From positions 256,001-320,000 of the forward strand of contig NZ_LMDP01000003.1 in the NCBI RefSeq assembly GCF_001425835.1: DNA of 64,000 bases. The letters are read 5' to 3'. The position numbers were made by a program, and so were the translations under genes. Of the stretch, positions 45,333 to 61,865 are shown in pieces. Under the pieces are notes generated by a model, which had not been told where the DNA came from, ran no database searches, and was given only the letters and a program-made list of their open reading frames with translations. Position 1 is the first letter of the stretch, and the number at the start of each line of letters is the position of its first letter. Source of the DNA: Afipia sp. Root123D2 (GTDB lineage Bacteria; Pseudomonadota; Alphaproteobacteria; Rhizobiales; Xanthobacteraceae).

Positions 45333-45797
45333 GGCGCCAAGCTATAGCGTTTTCGAGCAAAGTGGAGACCGGTTTGCGTCAAGAAAACGCGTCCACGGTA
45401 AAACCGAGCGCGCGGATTCGCGGAATACAAAGCCGGCCATGCATGACCTCCACCGGGGGGGGCCAGCTTCGGAAGAATGGGCTGAAATATCACCCTTTCC
45501 ATCACTCGCGCTTTTCCCATCAGCCTGGGAATTTAAATAATACAACAATTTCAATATATTAATGTCGGCTCTGCGAAAAATTCATCTGCCCACTCGCCGT
45601 AAGCAAAAGGATATTTTAGCTTCTGAATAACGAGAGTGGGCAATTTCCCATAGCAATCTCGTGGATCGTGGGCTGTTGAAAGGGCCGCGCTTCCCCTATT
45701 TTACGTCGCCAAGGGTGCCGCCCGCCGACCCGCCATCGGGAACGGCTGTCAGGCACCGATCCCCTTCCGGATTGTCCGTGTGGAGTTTGCAAGCGTC
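45333..45797. other. Divergent region between LLM gene and metF, AT-rich and structured
   Basis: No gene is supported. Notable are an 8-G tract (45455-45462), an AT-rich island (about 45525-45650) with a 9-bp inverted repeat (45587-45595 with 45634-45642) enclosing a second A/T stem, and a three-tier hairpin (45714-45757) just before metF. Confidence 0.5.
45714..45757 (+). promoter_or_regulatory. Structured leader hairpin before metF
   Basis: Three nested stems are visible: GGTGCC 45714-45719 with GGCACC 45752-45757; GCCG 45724-45727 with CGGC 45743-45746; CCCG 45729-45732 with CGGG 45737-45740. The element ends 40 bases before metF ATG. It does not match the SAM-II or SAH riboswitch sequence as I know them, so a regulatory RNA is only inferred. 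Confidence 0.35.
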
Positions 45798-46712
45798 ATG
45801 AGTGAGACCTCGGCCCAGGCCCGCACCGGATCGCGGGCGTCAAGACTCCCCGCCATCTCGTTCGAGTTCTTCCCGCCGAAGACGGAAGAAATGGAGCGCA
45901 GCCTGTGGGAGGTGATCAACCGCCTCGCGCCGCTGTCGCCGAATTTCGTCTCCGTCACCTACGGCGCAGGCGGCTCGACCCGCGAGCGGACCCACTCCAC
46001 CATCACCCGCATCCTCGGCGAAACGTCGCTGACCCCGGCCGCCCATCTCACCTGCGTTGATGCGACGCGTGCGTCGGTCGACGAGGTGGTCGATCGCTAT
46101 CACGAGGTCGGCGTGCGCCATATCGTGGCGCTGCGCGGCGACCCGTCGAGCGGGATCGGCGCCACCTATGCCGCCCACCCCGAGGGCTACCAGAGTTCGG
46201 CCGATCTCGTTGCCGCGATCAGGCGCCGTCATCCCGACATCGAAGTCACCGTGTCGGCCTATCCCGAGAAACATCCGGAAAGCCGCGACTTCGACGCCGA
46301 CATCGACGGGCTGAAGGCCAAGGTCGATGCCGGGGCGACCCGCGCCATCACCCAGTTCTTCTTCGATAACGATCTCTATTTCCGCTACCTCGACCGCGTG
46401 CGCGCGGCGGGCATCACCATTCCGATCGTGCCGGGCATCCTGCCGGTGCAGAACTTCAAGCAGGCGCGCAGCTTCGCCCAGCGCGCGGGCGCGAGCCTGC
46501 CCGACTGGCTGGCGGCGAAGTTCGACGGCCTCGATGACGACGCCGAGACCCGCAAGCTGGTTGCCGCGACCGTGGCCGCCGGTCAGGTCCAGAAACTCGC
46601 CAAGCACGGCGTCGAGAATTTCCATTTCTACACGATGAACCGCGCGGATCTCGTATTCGCGATCAGCCACCTGCTCGGCCTTCGCCCGAACGGTGCGCGG
46701 AAAGCCGCGTGA
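45798..46712 (+). CDS. metF: Methylenetetrahydrofolate reductase MetF
   Basis: MetF is an FAD enzyme that reduces 5,10-methylene-THF to 5-methyl-THF, the methyl donor for MetH. The 304 residues show ISFEFFPPKTEEME, SVTYGAGGSTRERTH, HIVALRGDP and AITQFFFDND, the TIM-barrel markers. ATG 45798 is preceded by GGAG at about 12 bases; a GTG at 45780 (six codons earlier) is an alternative. metH follows after 117 bases that contain a repeat. Confidence 0.94.
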   Translation: MSETSAQARTGSRASRLPAISFEFFPPKTEEMERSLWEVINRLAPLSPNFVSVTYGAGGSTRERTHSTITRILGETSLTPAAHLTCVDATRASVDEVVDRYHEVGVRHIVALRGDPSSGIGATYAAHPEGYQSSADLVAAIRRRHPDIEVTVSAYPEKHPESRDFDADIDGLKAKVDAGATRAITQFFFDNDLYFRYLDRVRAAGITIPIVPGILPVQNFKQARSFAQRAGASLPDWLAAKFDGLDDDAETRKLVAATVAAGQVQKLAKHGVENFHFYTMNRADLVFAISHLLGLRPNGARKAA

Positions 46713-46723
46713 CGTTCATTGCC

Positions 46724-46808
46724 CTCATGGCCGGGCTCGTCCCGGCCATCCACGCCTTTGATAGATGCAAGACAAGACGTGGATGCCCGGCACAAGGCCG
46801 GGCATGAC
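46724..46808. repeat. Dispersed palindromic repeat, copy 3
   Basis: Two perfect 23-bp palindromes (46727-46749 and 46783-46805) are joined by inverted atccacg / cgtggat. It lies between metF and metH, co-directional genes, and ends only 22 bases before metH GTG. Confidence 0.85.
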
Positions 46809-46829
46809 GTTGAGAGGTTAGGTGACGTT

Positions 46830-50675
<3,846 letters not shown>

Positions 50676-50745
50676 AGACCACGCATCCAGAATAGAAGCG
50701 GTGGCCGGAGGGTTTGTCCAGCCGCCGCTTCAAATGTGCCGATGG

Positions 50746-50768
50746 ATTGCCGGGTCAAGCCCGGCAAT
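50746..50768. repeat. Dispersed palindromic repeat, single unit (copy 4)
   Basis: A 23-bp palindrome of the same type (attgccgggtcaagcccggcaat) lies between convergent metH and the carbonic anhydrase gene. Only one unit is present. Confidence 0.75.
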
Positions 50769-50801
50769 GACTGATCTCGTTTTGCGCCAGATGCGCGCGC
50801 C

Positions 50802-51512
50802 CTATCCGAGGAAGCTGATGCGGCCGGTGGACAGGTCGTGCATCGCACCCGCGATACGCAGCTGTCCGGCGGCGACGAGATCTTTCAGGACCTTGCTTCT
50901 CGACGTCAGCGCCGCGACGGTCAGCTTCACATTGGTCTCCGCGACGGCCTGGACAAAATTCGCATTCTTCGACGATCGTTCGCCGGTCGCTTTGGTTGCC
51001 GTCACGGCAGGCGTGATATTGGCGAGCGTCGCCGTGAGATTGCCGAGCTTGGCGCCATCGACGGCTCCCTTGATCGCGCCGCAATCGTTGTGACCGAGCA
51101 CCACGATCGCCCGCGCACCGGACAGTTTGGCGGCGAATTCCAGACTACCGATGATGTCGGTGTTGACGAAATTCCCGGCCACGCGCGCACAGAAAATATC
51201 GCCGATCCGCTGGTCGAACACCAGCTCGGGCGGCACCCGGGAATCGATGCAGCCGACGATGGCCGCGAACGGCGCCTGCGATTTTGACGTTTCCCGCACT
51301 TGCGCCGTCAGATCGCAATTGATGGTTTTGCCGCTGGTGAAACGATCGTTGCCAGCCTTGAGGCGCGCAATCGCGGCGTCCGGAGTGATGGCGCGCTGGC
51401 TGTCGCGGGTCAGAACCGCGCAGGCGGCGTCGGCGGCGTGCACACGTGATGCCGCGAAAGACGAGACGAGGGCGAGCGAGGCGCAACTGCAGAATGCGCG
51501 GCGGCTGTACAT
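50802..51512 (-). CDS. Beta-class carbonic anhydrase with Tat-type signal
   Basis: The 236-residue enzyme interconverts CO2 and bicarbonate. Zinc site motifs are VGCIDSRVPPE (Cys, Asp-Arg dyad) and GHNDCGAIKGA (His, Cys). An N-terminal twin-Arg leader, MYSRRAFCSCASLALVSSF, ends near VHA-ADA, so the enzyme is probably periplasmic, unlike most beta-class enzymes, which are cytoplasmic. It is a stand-alone gene on the minus strand between metH and glpK. Confidence 0.92.
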   Translation of the reverse strand: MYSRRAFCSCASLALVSSFAASRVHAADAACAVLTRDSQRAITPDAAIARLKAGNDRFTSGKTINCDLTAQVRETSKSQAPFAAIVGCIDSRVPPELVFDQRIGDIFCARVAGNFVNTDIIGSLEFAAKLSGARAIVVLGHNDCGAIKGAVDGAKLGNLTATLANITPAVTATKATGERSSKNANFVQAVAETNVKLTVAALTSRSKVLKDLVAAGQLRIAGAMHDLSTGRISFLG

Positions 51513-51647
51513 GGGCGGTGCTCCTGCCGGTAATCAATGATGCGACGGCCGTGCCGCGCGGAATTGCAATCGCCGCAGGTTGGCACTGAATGTGTAAAAA
51601 AGCGACAACCGCAAACGTGTGACATTCCCGTCAGGGACGCCGGGAAA

Positions 51648-53156
<1,509 letters not shown>

Positions 53157-53253
53157 GACGATTCCCCGAATGACTTTCGTTTTGATTGTTAAACGCAAAC
53201 AAACCGATTGTTCCGGCAAAGGTCAAGGGAAGCCGTGTTGCGACACTCTCCTC

Positions 53254-53276
53254 ATGCCCGGCCTTGTGCCGGGCAT
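53254..53276. repeat. Dispersed palindromic repeat, single unit (copy 5)
   Basis: A 23-bp palindrome (atgcccggccttgtgccgggcat) lies between the SDR gene and glpK, which read in the same direction. Only one unit is present. Confidence 0.75.
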
Positions 53277-53302
53277 GAGGGTCTAGCTGAGTGATGAGAA
53301 CT

Positions 53303-54076
53303 TCACACTGACGCGGTGGTCACGCCGCCGTCGATCACGATGGTCTGGCCGGTCATGAAAGTCGAGGCATCGGAGGCGAGATAGGCGACGGCACCGGCGA
53401 TCTCGTGCGGCTCGCCGATCCGGCGCAGCGGCGTGGTCGCGGTGCGGCGCTTGAGGTTGTCTTCATCTTCCCACAGCGCGCGGGCGAAATCGGTTTTCAC
53501 GAGACCCGGCGCGATGCAGTTGACCCGCACGTTCTTCGGGCCCCATTCGCCGGCGAGGCTGCGCGCCAGCGCGAAGTCCGCCGCCTTGGAGATGCCGTAA
53601 GCGCCGATCACGGTCGAGCCGCGCAGGCCGCCGATGCTCGAAATGATGACGACCGAACCGCCGCCACGCTCGACCATCTTCGGCACGGCGAGGCCGCACA
53701 GCCAGATGTTGCTCTTGACGTTCGAGCCCATGATCTTGTCGAACGCTTCATCGGTGATATCGAGCAGCGGGCCGTAATAGGGATTCACCGCCGCGTTGCA
53801 GACCAGCACATCGAGCTGGCCGTAGTGCTTGATCGTGCCGCTGACCAGCGCCTCGACTTCCTCGCGGCGGCTGATGTTGCAGGGGATGACATGCGCGTCG
53901 CCTCCCGCCTTCCTGATGCCTTCAGCAACAGCTTCGCAGGCATCCGCCTTGCGGCTGGAGATCACCACCTTGGCGCCGAGGCTGGCAAGCAGTTCGGCCG
54001 AGGCGCGGCCGATGCCGCGGCTCGATCCGGTGACGATGGCGACCTTGCCGGTCAGATCGAAGGGTGTGTTCTTCAC
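53303..54076 (-). CDS. Short-chain dehydrogenase/reductase (SDR)
   Basis: This 257-residue NAD(P)-dependent classical SDR has the cofactor motif TGSSRGIGRASAE (about 16-28), NAAV in place of the usual NNAG, the active-site Ser in VIISSIGG, and Tyr-X3-Lys in YGISKAADF. The end matches classical FabG-like dehydrogenases (DASTFMTGQTIVIDGGV). It follows pimD in the same direction but after a terminator-like hairpin, so it may be a separate transcript or the last gene of the beta-oxidation operon. Confidence 0.9.
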   Translation of the reverse strand: MKNTPFDLTGKVAIVTGSSRGIGRASAELLASLGAKVVISSRKADACEAVAEGIRKAGGDAHVIPCNISRREEVEALVSGTIKHYGQLDVLVCNAAVNPYYGPLLDITDEAFDKIMGSNVKSNIWLCGLAVPKMVERGGGSVVIISSIGGLRGSTVIGAYGISKAADFALARSLAGEWGPKNVRVNCIAPGLVKTDFARALWEDEDNLKRRTATTPLRRIGEPHEIAGAVAYLASDASTFMTGQTIVIDGGVTTASV

Positions 54077-54126
54077 AGCGCATATCTCCCGTTGTGTTCT
54101 TGATTGTCGAACGGCCGAAAAAGAAA

Positions 54127-54164
54127 AAGCGATCCGGCTTTTTTGCTGTTATGCCGGATCGCTT
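54127..54164 (-). terminator. Terminator between pimD and the SDR gene
   Basis: On the minus strand a perfect 12-bp stem (54153-54164 with 54127-54138) is followed by a TTTTTCTTTTT tract, the classic layout of a leftward intrinsic terminator. It lies 40 bases beyond the pimD stop. Confidence 0.8.
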
Positions 54165-54203
54165 CGTCGTCTTTCCTTGGACTATTCTTGAACTATTGAA
54201 GTC

Positions 54204-55343
54204 TCAGATCAGGCCGCCCTGCTCGCTGACCCGGCGCAGATGATAATCCGTGTCGCCGAAGGTGTTTTCGATCATGGTGAGCCGCTTGAAATAGTGGCCG
54301 ATCTTGGCTTCCATCGTCATGCCGATGCCGCCGTGAAGCTGGATCGACTGCTGGCCGACGAACTTCGACGACTTGCCGACTTGCACCTTCGCGGCCGCAA
54401 CCGTTTTGGAGCGCTCGCTGTCCGCCAAATTGGCGGCCATTGCGGCAAGCATCGCCATGCTGCGGGCCTGTTCGAGAAACACGAACATGTCCGCGGCGCG
54501 ATGCTGCAATGTCTGGAAGGTGCCGATCGCGACGCCGAACTGCTTGCGGGTCTTCAGGTATTCCACAGTGGTCTTGAGCGATTCATCCATCGCGCCGACA
54601 GCTTCGGCGCACATCGCGATCCGCGCTTCATCCACCACGCGCTCGATCAGCGGCAGTGCGTTCTCGGGATCGCCGATCGCCGCGTCCGCGCCGACCTCGA
54701 CGCCGGAGAAGGTGATGTCCGCGGCTTGCTGGCTGTCCTGCGTCGGATAACCCTTGATGCTGACGCCCTTGGCATCGGCCGGCACCAGGAACGGGCCGAT
54801 GCCGGTGTGATCGGTGCGGTTGCCCTTGGTGCGCGCGGTGACGATCAGCGTGTCGGCGGAAGCACCGTTCAGCACGACGAATTTCTCGCCGTCGATCACC
54901 CAACCATCGCCCTTCTTCTTCGCCGTGGTCGTGACGTCGGCGAGGTCGTAACGCGAATCCGTCTCGAGCTGCGCGAAGGCCAGCGTCTTGCTGCCGTCGA
55001 TGATCGAGGGGATGTACTTTTCCTTCTGCGCCGCCGAGCCGCCGTGGCGCAGAAAGCCGCCGCCGAGCACGACGGTGGCGATGTAAGGCTCCAGCACCAG
55101 CGCGCGGCCGAGCGCTTCCATGACGATCATGGTCTCGACCGGACCGCCGCCAAACCCCCCGTCCTCCTCGGAGAACGGCAGGCCGAGCAGGCCCTGCTCG
55201 GCGAGCTTGCCCCAGATCGCCTTGCTCCAGCCACCCTTTTCCTGGGCGTATTTCTTGCGCTGCTCGAAATCATACGAGTCGGTGAGCAAGCCCTCGATGC
55301 TGTCTTTCAGCAGGCGCTGCTCTTCGGACAGATCAAAATCCAT
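54204..55343 (-). CDS. pimD: Acyl-CoA dehydrogenase PimD-like
   Basis: The 379-residue flavoenzyme dehydrogenates acyl-CoA at alpha-beta. N-terminal helical domain, middle beta domain (GDGWVIDGEKFVVLNG) and C-terminal helical domain (FGVAIGTFQTLQHRAADMF, QLHGGIGMTMEAKIGHYFKR) are all recognisable. By its position after pimC and its size it matches the small subunit-like PimD of the pimelate operon of Rhodopseudomonas palustris. Partner with the next gene is inferred; it could also be an unrelated dehydrogenase. Confidence 0.85.
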   Translation of the reverse strand: MDFDLSEEQRLLKDSIEGLLTDSYDFEQRKKYAQEKGGWSKAIWGKLAEQGLLGLPFSEEDGGFGGGPVETMIVMEALGRALVLEPYIATVVLGGGFLRHGGSAAQKEKYIPSIIDGSKTLAFAQLETDSRYDLADVTTTAKKKGDGWVIDGEKFVVLNGASADTLIVTARTKGNRTDHTGIGPFLVPADAKGVSIKGYPTQDSQQAADITFSGVEVGADAAIGDPENALPLIERVVDEARIAMCAEAVGAMDESLKTTVEYLKTRKQFGVAIGTFQTLQHRAADMFVFLEQARSMAMLAAMAANLADSERSKTVAAAKVQVGKSSKFVGQQSIQLHGGIGMTMEAKIGHYFKRLTMIENTFGDTDYHLRRVSEQGGLI

Positions 55344-55394
55344 TTTTGTGTTCCTTGACTAAAAGATCAAAAGTCTGACGCGAGCCTCTTGTCA

Positions 55395-55506
55395 TCGTCA
55401 TGCCCGGGCAAAGCAGTCGCAGACTGCGTAAACTTGCCTGCGTCCCGGGCATCCACGTCTTTCGCTGATAACGAGACGTGGATGACCGGGACAGGCCCGG
55501 TCATGA
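55395..55506. repeat. Dispersed palindromic repeat, copy 6, with insert
   Basis: The right unit (55482-55504) is a clean palindrome. The left unit (55400-55452) has its loop enlarged by 31 bases carrying its own palindrome, GCAGTC gca GACTGC (55413-55427). The two are joined by inverted ccacgtct / agacgtgg. It lies inside the beta-oxidation operon, between pimC and pimD. Confidence 0.75.
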
Positions 55507-55525
55507 CCGATTGAAAAGACTGCTC

Positions 55526-56713
55526 TTACAACCCCAGCACCGCCTTGGTGATGATGTTGCGCTGAATCTCGTTCGAGCCACCGTAGATCGAGACCTTGCG
55601 AACATTGAAGTAGGCGGGCGCGATGTGGGTCGCCCAGCTTGCTTCCTCATTGCTCTTGTCGTCTTCCGGCGCGAACGGCAGCGCGAACGGTCCGGTGATC
55701 TCCAGCAACAGTTCAGAGATGGTCTGCTGGATTTCCGAGCCCTTGATCTTGAGGATCGAGGACGCCGGATCCGGCTTGCCCTTGCCGTTCTTGCTTTCGT
55801 TGGCGACCACGCGCATCTGCGTCAGTTCGAGTGCCTTGAGCTCGATCTCGGTCGCCGCCAGCTTCTCGCGGAATCGGGAATCCTCAATCAGCGGCTTGCC
55901 GCCGGATTTGACCTTGGACGCCAGATCGCGGATGCGGCGGATGCGCTCCTTCGACATGCCGACGCGGGCGATATTGGTGCGCTCGTTGCCGAGCAGGAAC
56001 TTGGCGTAGTCCCAGCCCTTGTTCTCTTCGCCGACGAGGTTTGCGACCGGAACCTCGACATCGTCGAAGAACACCTCGTTGACCTCGATGCCGCCATCGA
56101 TGGTCTGGATCGGACGCACGGTGACGCCGCGCGACTTCATGTCGAACAGAATGAACGAAATGCCCGACTGCTTCTTCGCGTCGGGATCGGTGCGGCACAG
56201 GCAGAAGATCCAGTCGGCGTGTTGCGCCAGCGTGGTCCAGGTCTTCTGGCCGTTGATGATGTAGACGTCGCCCTTGCGCTTGGCCGTGGTCTTCAGCGAC
56301 GCAAGATCGGAGCCGGAGCCGGGCTCGGAAAAGCCCTGGCACCACCAGTCGTCGAGATTGGCGATGCGCGGCAGATAGTATTTTTTCTGCTCTTCGTTGC
56401 CGAAGGTGTAGATCACCGGCCCGACCATGTTGACGCCGAACGGCAATGGCGACGGCGCGGGCGCCGACTGCAATTCTTCGAGGAAGATGTACTGCTGAAC
56501 CGGCGACCAGCCGGTCCCGCCGTATTCCTTCGGCCAGTGCGGCACCGCCCAGCCCTTCTTGTTCAGGATTCGCTGCCAGTTGACGAGATCGTCCTTGCTG
56601 GTGTGACGGCCGGAAACCAGCTTCTCGCGAATGGCGGGCGGCACGTTCTCCTTGAAGAACGTCCGCACTTCGTCGCGAAACGCGATCTCTTCCTTGGTGA
56701 AATTGAGATCCAT
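55526..56713 (-). CDS. pimC: Acyl-CoA dehydrogenase PimC-like
   Basis: This 395-residue acyl-CoA dehydrogenase has the markers WCQGFSEPGSGSDLASLKTTA (flavin domain), QKTWTTLAQHADWIF and the C-terminal SIYGGSNEIQRNIITK. ATG 56713 follows AGGAG; a longer reading from 56791 is rejected. It precedes pimD in the same order as pimC-pimD of Rhodopseudomonas palustris, whose products were suggested to act together on medium-chain dicarboxyl-CoA. About 55% of the gap to pimB is taken by a hairpin. Confidence 0.85.
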   Translation of the reverse strand: MDLNFTKEEIAFRDEVRTFFKENVPPAIREKLVSGRHTSKDDLVNWQRILNKKGWAVPHWPKEYGGTGWSPVQQYIFLEELQSAPAPSPLPFGVNMVGPVIYTFGNEEQKKYYLPRIANLDDWWCQGFSEPGSGSDLASLKTTAKRKGDVYIINGQKTWTTLAQHADWIFCLCRTDPDAKKQSGISFILFDMKSRGVTVRPIQTIDGGIEVNEVFFDDVEVPVANLVGEENKGWDYAKFLLGNERTNIARVGMSKERIRRIRDLASKVKSGGKPLIEDSRFREKLAATEIELKALELTQMRVVANESKNGKGKPDPASSILKIKGSEIQQTISELLLEITGPFALPFAPEDDKSNEEASWATHIAPAYFNVRKVSIYGGSNEIQRNIITKAVLGL

Positions 56714-56741
56714 CGGATGCTCCTGTGATGTCTTTGCGTGC

Positions 56742-56785
56742 GTCGTCCCGGCTCGCGTGCGCAAGAGCGCACTTGGCCGGAACGA
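56742..56785 (-). other. Hairpin between pimB and pimC
   Basis: Outer arms GTCGTcCCGGC (56742-56752) and GCCGGaACGAC (56775-56785) enclose an inner stem GTGCGC (56757-56762) with GCGCAC (56767-56772). It is different in sequence from the dispersed repeat. No T-run follows, so it is more an mRNA processing or stabilising structure than a terminator. Confidence 0.5.
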
Positions 56786-56797
56786 CCACAATTTTCG

Positions 56798-57982
56798 TTA
56801 CTGCAAAATCTCGAACAGGCCGGCCGCGCCCATGCCGCCGCCGACGCACATGGTGACGACGCCGTACTTCGCCTTGCGGCGACGGCCTTCGATCAGCACA
56901 TGGCCGGCAAGACGCGAACCGGTCATGCCGTAAGGATGGCCGACCGCGACGGAACCGCCGTTGACGTTGAGCTTTTCCGGATCGATGCCGAGCTTGTCGC
57001 GGCAATAGATCACCTGCACCGCGAACGCTTCGTTCAATTCCCACATGTCGATGTCCTCGACCTTGAGGCCGTGACGCTTGAGAAGGCGCGGAATCGCGAA
57101 CACCGGGCCGATGCCCATTTCGTCGGGCTCGCAACCGGCGGCGACGAAGCCACGGAAGATGCCGAGCGGCTTCAGGCCTTTCTTGGCGGCCATCGCGTCG
57201 CTCATCACCACCGCGGCGCTGGCGCCGTCCGACAGCTGGCTGGCGTTGCCGGCGGTGATGACGCCGTTCTCGCGCACCGGCTTGAGGCCGGCGAGGCCTT
57301 CCGCCGTGGTCTCGGGACGCGGACCTTCATCCTGGGACAGGGTGATGTCCTTGAACGACACTTCCTTGGTTACCTTGTCGACGACAGCCATCTTGGTCGA
57401 GATCGGCACGATCTCGTCGTTGAAGCGCCCGCCCTGCTGCGCAGCGGCAGTGCGGCGCTGGCTCTCGAGCGAATACTCGTCCTGCTTCTCGCGCGAAATA
57501 CCGTAACGCTTCGACACCACCTCGGCGGTATCGAGCATCGCCATGTAGACGTCGCCCTTCATCGCCATCAGCGCCGGATCGACGGCATGAAACTTGTTGG
57601 CATGCTCGTTCTGCACGAGGCTGATCGATTCACCGCCGCCGGCAACGGCGATCTCGACGCCGTCGAACAGCACCGAGCGCGCGGCGACCGCGATGGCCTG
57701 AAGGCCCGAGGCGCACTGGCGATCGATCGTGGTGCCGCCAACGGTGACCGGAAGACCGGCGCGCAGCGCGGCCTTGCGGGCGATGTTGCCGCCGGTCGCG
57801 CCCTGCTGCATGGCAGCGCCCATCACCACGTCCTCGATCTCGGCGCCGTCGATGCCGGCGCGCTTGACCGCATGTTCGATGGCATGGCCGAGCAGCGTCG
57901 CGCCCTCGGTGTTGTTCAGGGCGCCGCGATAGGCCTTGCCGATCGGGGTGCGGGCGGTGGAAACGATGACGGCGTCGGTCAT
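56798..57982 (-). CDS. pimB: Acetyl-CoA acyltransferase PimB
   Basis: This thiolase cleaves 3-ketoacyl-CoA with CoA to acetyl-CoA and a shortened acyl-CoA. The 394 residues include nucleophile Cys90 ([13 protein letters not shown]), the conserved His of [13 protein letters not shown] and the C-terminal Cys of [16 protein letters not shown]. It overlaps pimA by four bases. Position between ligase and dehydrogenases matches the pim operon order. Confidence 0.9.
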   Translation of the reverse strand: MTDAVIVSTARTPIGKAYRGALNNTEGATLLGHAIEHAVKRAGIDGAEIEDVVMGAAMQQGATGGNIARKAALRAGLPVTVGGTTIDRQCASGLQAIAVAARSVLFDGVEIAVAGGGESISLVQNEHANKFHAVDPALMAMKGDVYMAMLDTAEVVSKRYGISREKQDEYSLESQRRTAAAQQGGRFNDEIVPISTKMAVVDKVTKEVSFKDITLSQDEGPRPETTAEGLAGLKPVRENGVITAGNASQLSDGASAAVVMSDAMAAKKGLKPLGIFRGFVAAGCEPDEMGIGPVFAIPRLLKRHGLKVEDIDMWELNEAFAVQVIYCRDKLGIDPEKLNVNGGSVAVGHPYGMTGSRLAGHVLIEGRRRKAKYGVVTMCVGGGMGAAGLFEILQ

Positions 57983-59664
57983 GAGCGGACTCCTGTTGCG
58001 AGTTGTTGCTGTTGTTTTGATGGGTTCAGTTGCTGGGAACGCAGTTCGTGGCGCGAAAGCTTGCCCACGGTGGTGCGCGGCAGTTCCTTGAGAAATTCGA
58101 CGGCGACGGGCAGTTCGTGCTTGCCGACCTTTCCGGCCAGAAAAGCGCGCAGATCCTCGATCGAGAACGGTTCGGCGCCGGTGCGCAGCGTGATGAACGC
58201 CTTGGCCGCTTCGCCGCGATAGTCATCGGGGATGCCGATCACCATCACTTCCTGCACCGACGGATGGGTGTAGATCGCCTGCTCGATCATCTGCGGATAG
58301 ACGTTGAAGCCGCCGGAGATGATCATGTCCTTCTTGCGGTCGACCAGATAGAAATATCCGTCGCTGTCCATGTAGCCGATGTCGCCGGTGAGGAAGCGGT
58401 CGCCGACGAACGAACCGGCGCTTTCCTGCTCGCGATTCCAGTAGCCGCGGGTGACGTTCGGTCCCTTGATGCGGATTTCTCCGGCCTCGCCGACCGGCAG
58501 AACCCTGGTCGGATCGTCGAGCGAAACCACATCCATCTCGATTCCCGGCAGCATCAGGCCGATCGAGCCCGGCTTGTCGGGACCGACCGGCGGATGGCCG
58601 GTGCCGGGCGAGCAGGTTTCGGTCATGCCCCAGCCGCTCTTGAGCGTGAGCCCGGTCTTGCGTTCGAACACCTTCGCCACCTCGACCGGCAACGGCGCGC
58701 CGCCCGATCCGGCCGCAACCAGCGACGACAGATCGCGCTTGTCGAGATCGGGGAGGCTCGCGATCGCGATCCACATTGTCGGCACACCGGGAAAGGCGGT
58801 TGCGCGCTTCACTTCGATGTCGCGCATCACCGCCTCGACGTCGAAGCGCTGGTGCAGCGAGATCAGGTCGCCGAGCTTGATGCAACGAAGCAGGATCACC
58901 GTCAGCGCATAGATATGAAACAGCGGCAGCACGCAGATCACGCGCTCGACCGTGTTTCTTTCCGCCCGCGCCTTCTCGCTCCACACATCGTATATCGCGA
59001 CGGCCGAGGTCAGATTGCCGTGGGTCAGCATCGCGCCCTTAGGCAGGCCGGTAGTGCCGCCGGTGTATTGCAGCAGCGCGACATCGTCCGGGCTGATCGC
59101 AGGCCATGCCGCCGGGGGCTGTGCGTCCCCGGCGAAATCCGCGAACGTGACGATGGCCGGATTGTCCGGCAGCGCCATCACCTTGTTGCCGACATCGCCC
59201 CATGTTTCGTCCTGGCAGACGATCAGGCGATCGACCAGGCCCTTGTCGAGAAATTTCAGCGCCATCGGCAGCAACGCCGCGAGGTTGCTGGTGACCAGCA
59301 CCCGCGCGCCGCTGTCCTTGAGCTTGTGCGACAGCGCGATCTCGCCGTCGAGCGGGCTGAGATGGACGAGACGGGCGCCGGCCTTCAGGCCACCGAAGAA
59401 ATTGATCGGATGGTCCGGTGAATTGCCGAGATACAGCGCAATCGCCGCGCCCTTGCCGAAGCCCGCCCGCAGGAAGGCGGCGGCGGCTTGATCGACCTTG
59501 CCCTGCAGTTCAGCGAAGGTGATCTGCCGATCGCGGAATTCCAACGCGGGGCGCGCGCCGTACGCCGCGGCCGATTTCGCCAGCAGATCCGGAATCGCGC
59601 CGCGCGCGATCGGGGCGTCCCAGCGGACGCCCTCGGGATAGAACTGCTCCCCGGGGTGGGCCAT
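57979..59664 (-). CDS. pimA: Acyl-CoA ligase PimA
   Basis: This AMP-binding adenylate-forming ligase (561 residues) activates fatty or dicarboxylic acids with ATP and CoA. Motifs: [18 protein letters not shown] (phosphate-binding), [41 protein letters not shown] and a C-terminal Lys in the [12 protein letters not shown] segment. The start is ATG 59664; TTG 59673 overlaps the upstream stop but is less likely. Substrate (pimelate-type dicarboxylates or medium/long fatty acids) is inferred only from the synteny. Confidence 0.88.
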   Translation of the reverse strand: MAHPGEQFYPEGVRWDAPIARGAIPDLLAKSAAAYGARPALEFRDRQITFAELQGKVDQAAAAFLRAGFGKGAAIALYLGNSPDHPINFFGGLKAGARLVHLSPLDGEIALSHKLKDSGARVLVTSNLAALLPMALKFLDKGLVDRLIVCQDETWGDVGNKVMALPDNPAIVTFADFAGDAQPPAAWPAISPDDVALLQYTGGTTGLPKGAMLTHGNLTSAVAIYDVWSEKARAERNTVERVICVLPLFHIYALTVILLRCIKLGDLISLHQRFDVEAVMRDIEVKRATAFPGVPTMWIAIASLPDLDKRDLSSLVAAGSGGAPLPVEVAKVFERKTGLTLKSGWGMTETCSPGTGHPPVGPDKPGSIGLMLPGIEMDVVSLDDPTRVLPVGEAGEIRIKGPNVTRGYWNREQESAGSFVGDRFLTGDIGYMDSDGYFYLVDRKKDMIISGGFNVYPQMIEQAIYTHPSVQEVMVIGIPDDYRGEAAKAFITLRTGAEPFSIEDLRAFLAGKVGKHELPVAVEFLKELPRTTVGKLSRHELRSQQLNPSKQQQQLATGVRS

Positions 59665-59669
59665 GGCCG

Positions 59670-61760
<2,091 letters not shown>

Positions 61761-61788
61761 GCGCATCTCCTTATGTGCTTCTTTTTGC

Positions 61789-61805
61789 ATTTCGCACTGC
61801 GAAAT
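61789..61805. promoter_or_regulatory. Candidate operator in the pimF-iclR divergent region
   Basis: ATTTCGCA, one base, TGCGAAAT is a perfect 17-bp palindrome in the 105-base gap between pimF and the IclR gene, 29 bases before pimF GTG. TTTCG/CGAAA palindromes of this length fit operators of IclR-type regulators. A TTGACA on each strand (61819-61824 plus, 61852-61857 minus) could be -35 elements. Confidence 0.55.
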
Positions 61806-61865
61806 ACAATTCCACATCTTGACACGGAGGCTTATTTTGAAGCACGTGCCTTGTCAACGAACAGA

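Noticed and set aside
45455..45462. G8 tract as a phase-variable site
   Set aside because: It lies between genes and not in a coding frame or obvious promoter, so no switching effect can be argued.
46713..46829. Cobalamin riboswitch before metH
   Set aside because: The gap is filled by a dispersed palindromic repeat; no conserved cobalamin-box sequence is seen.
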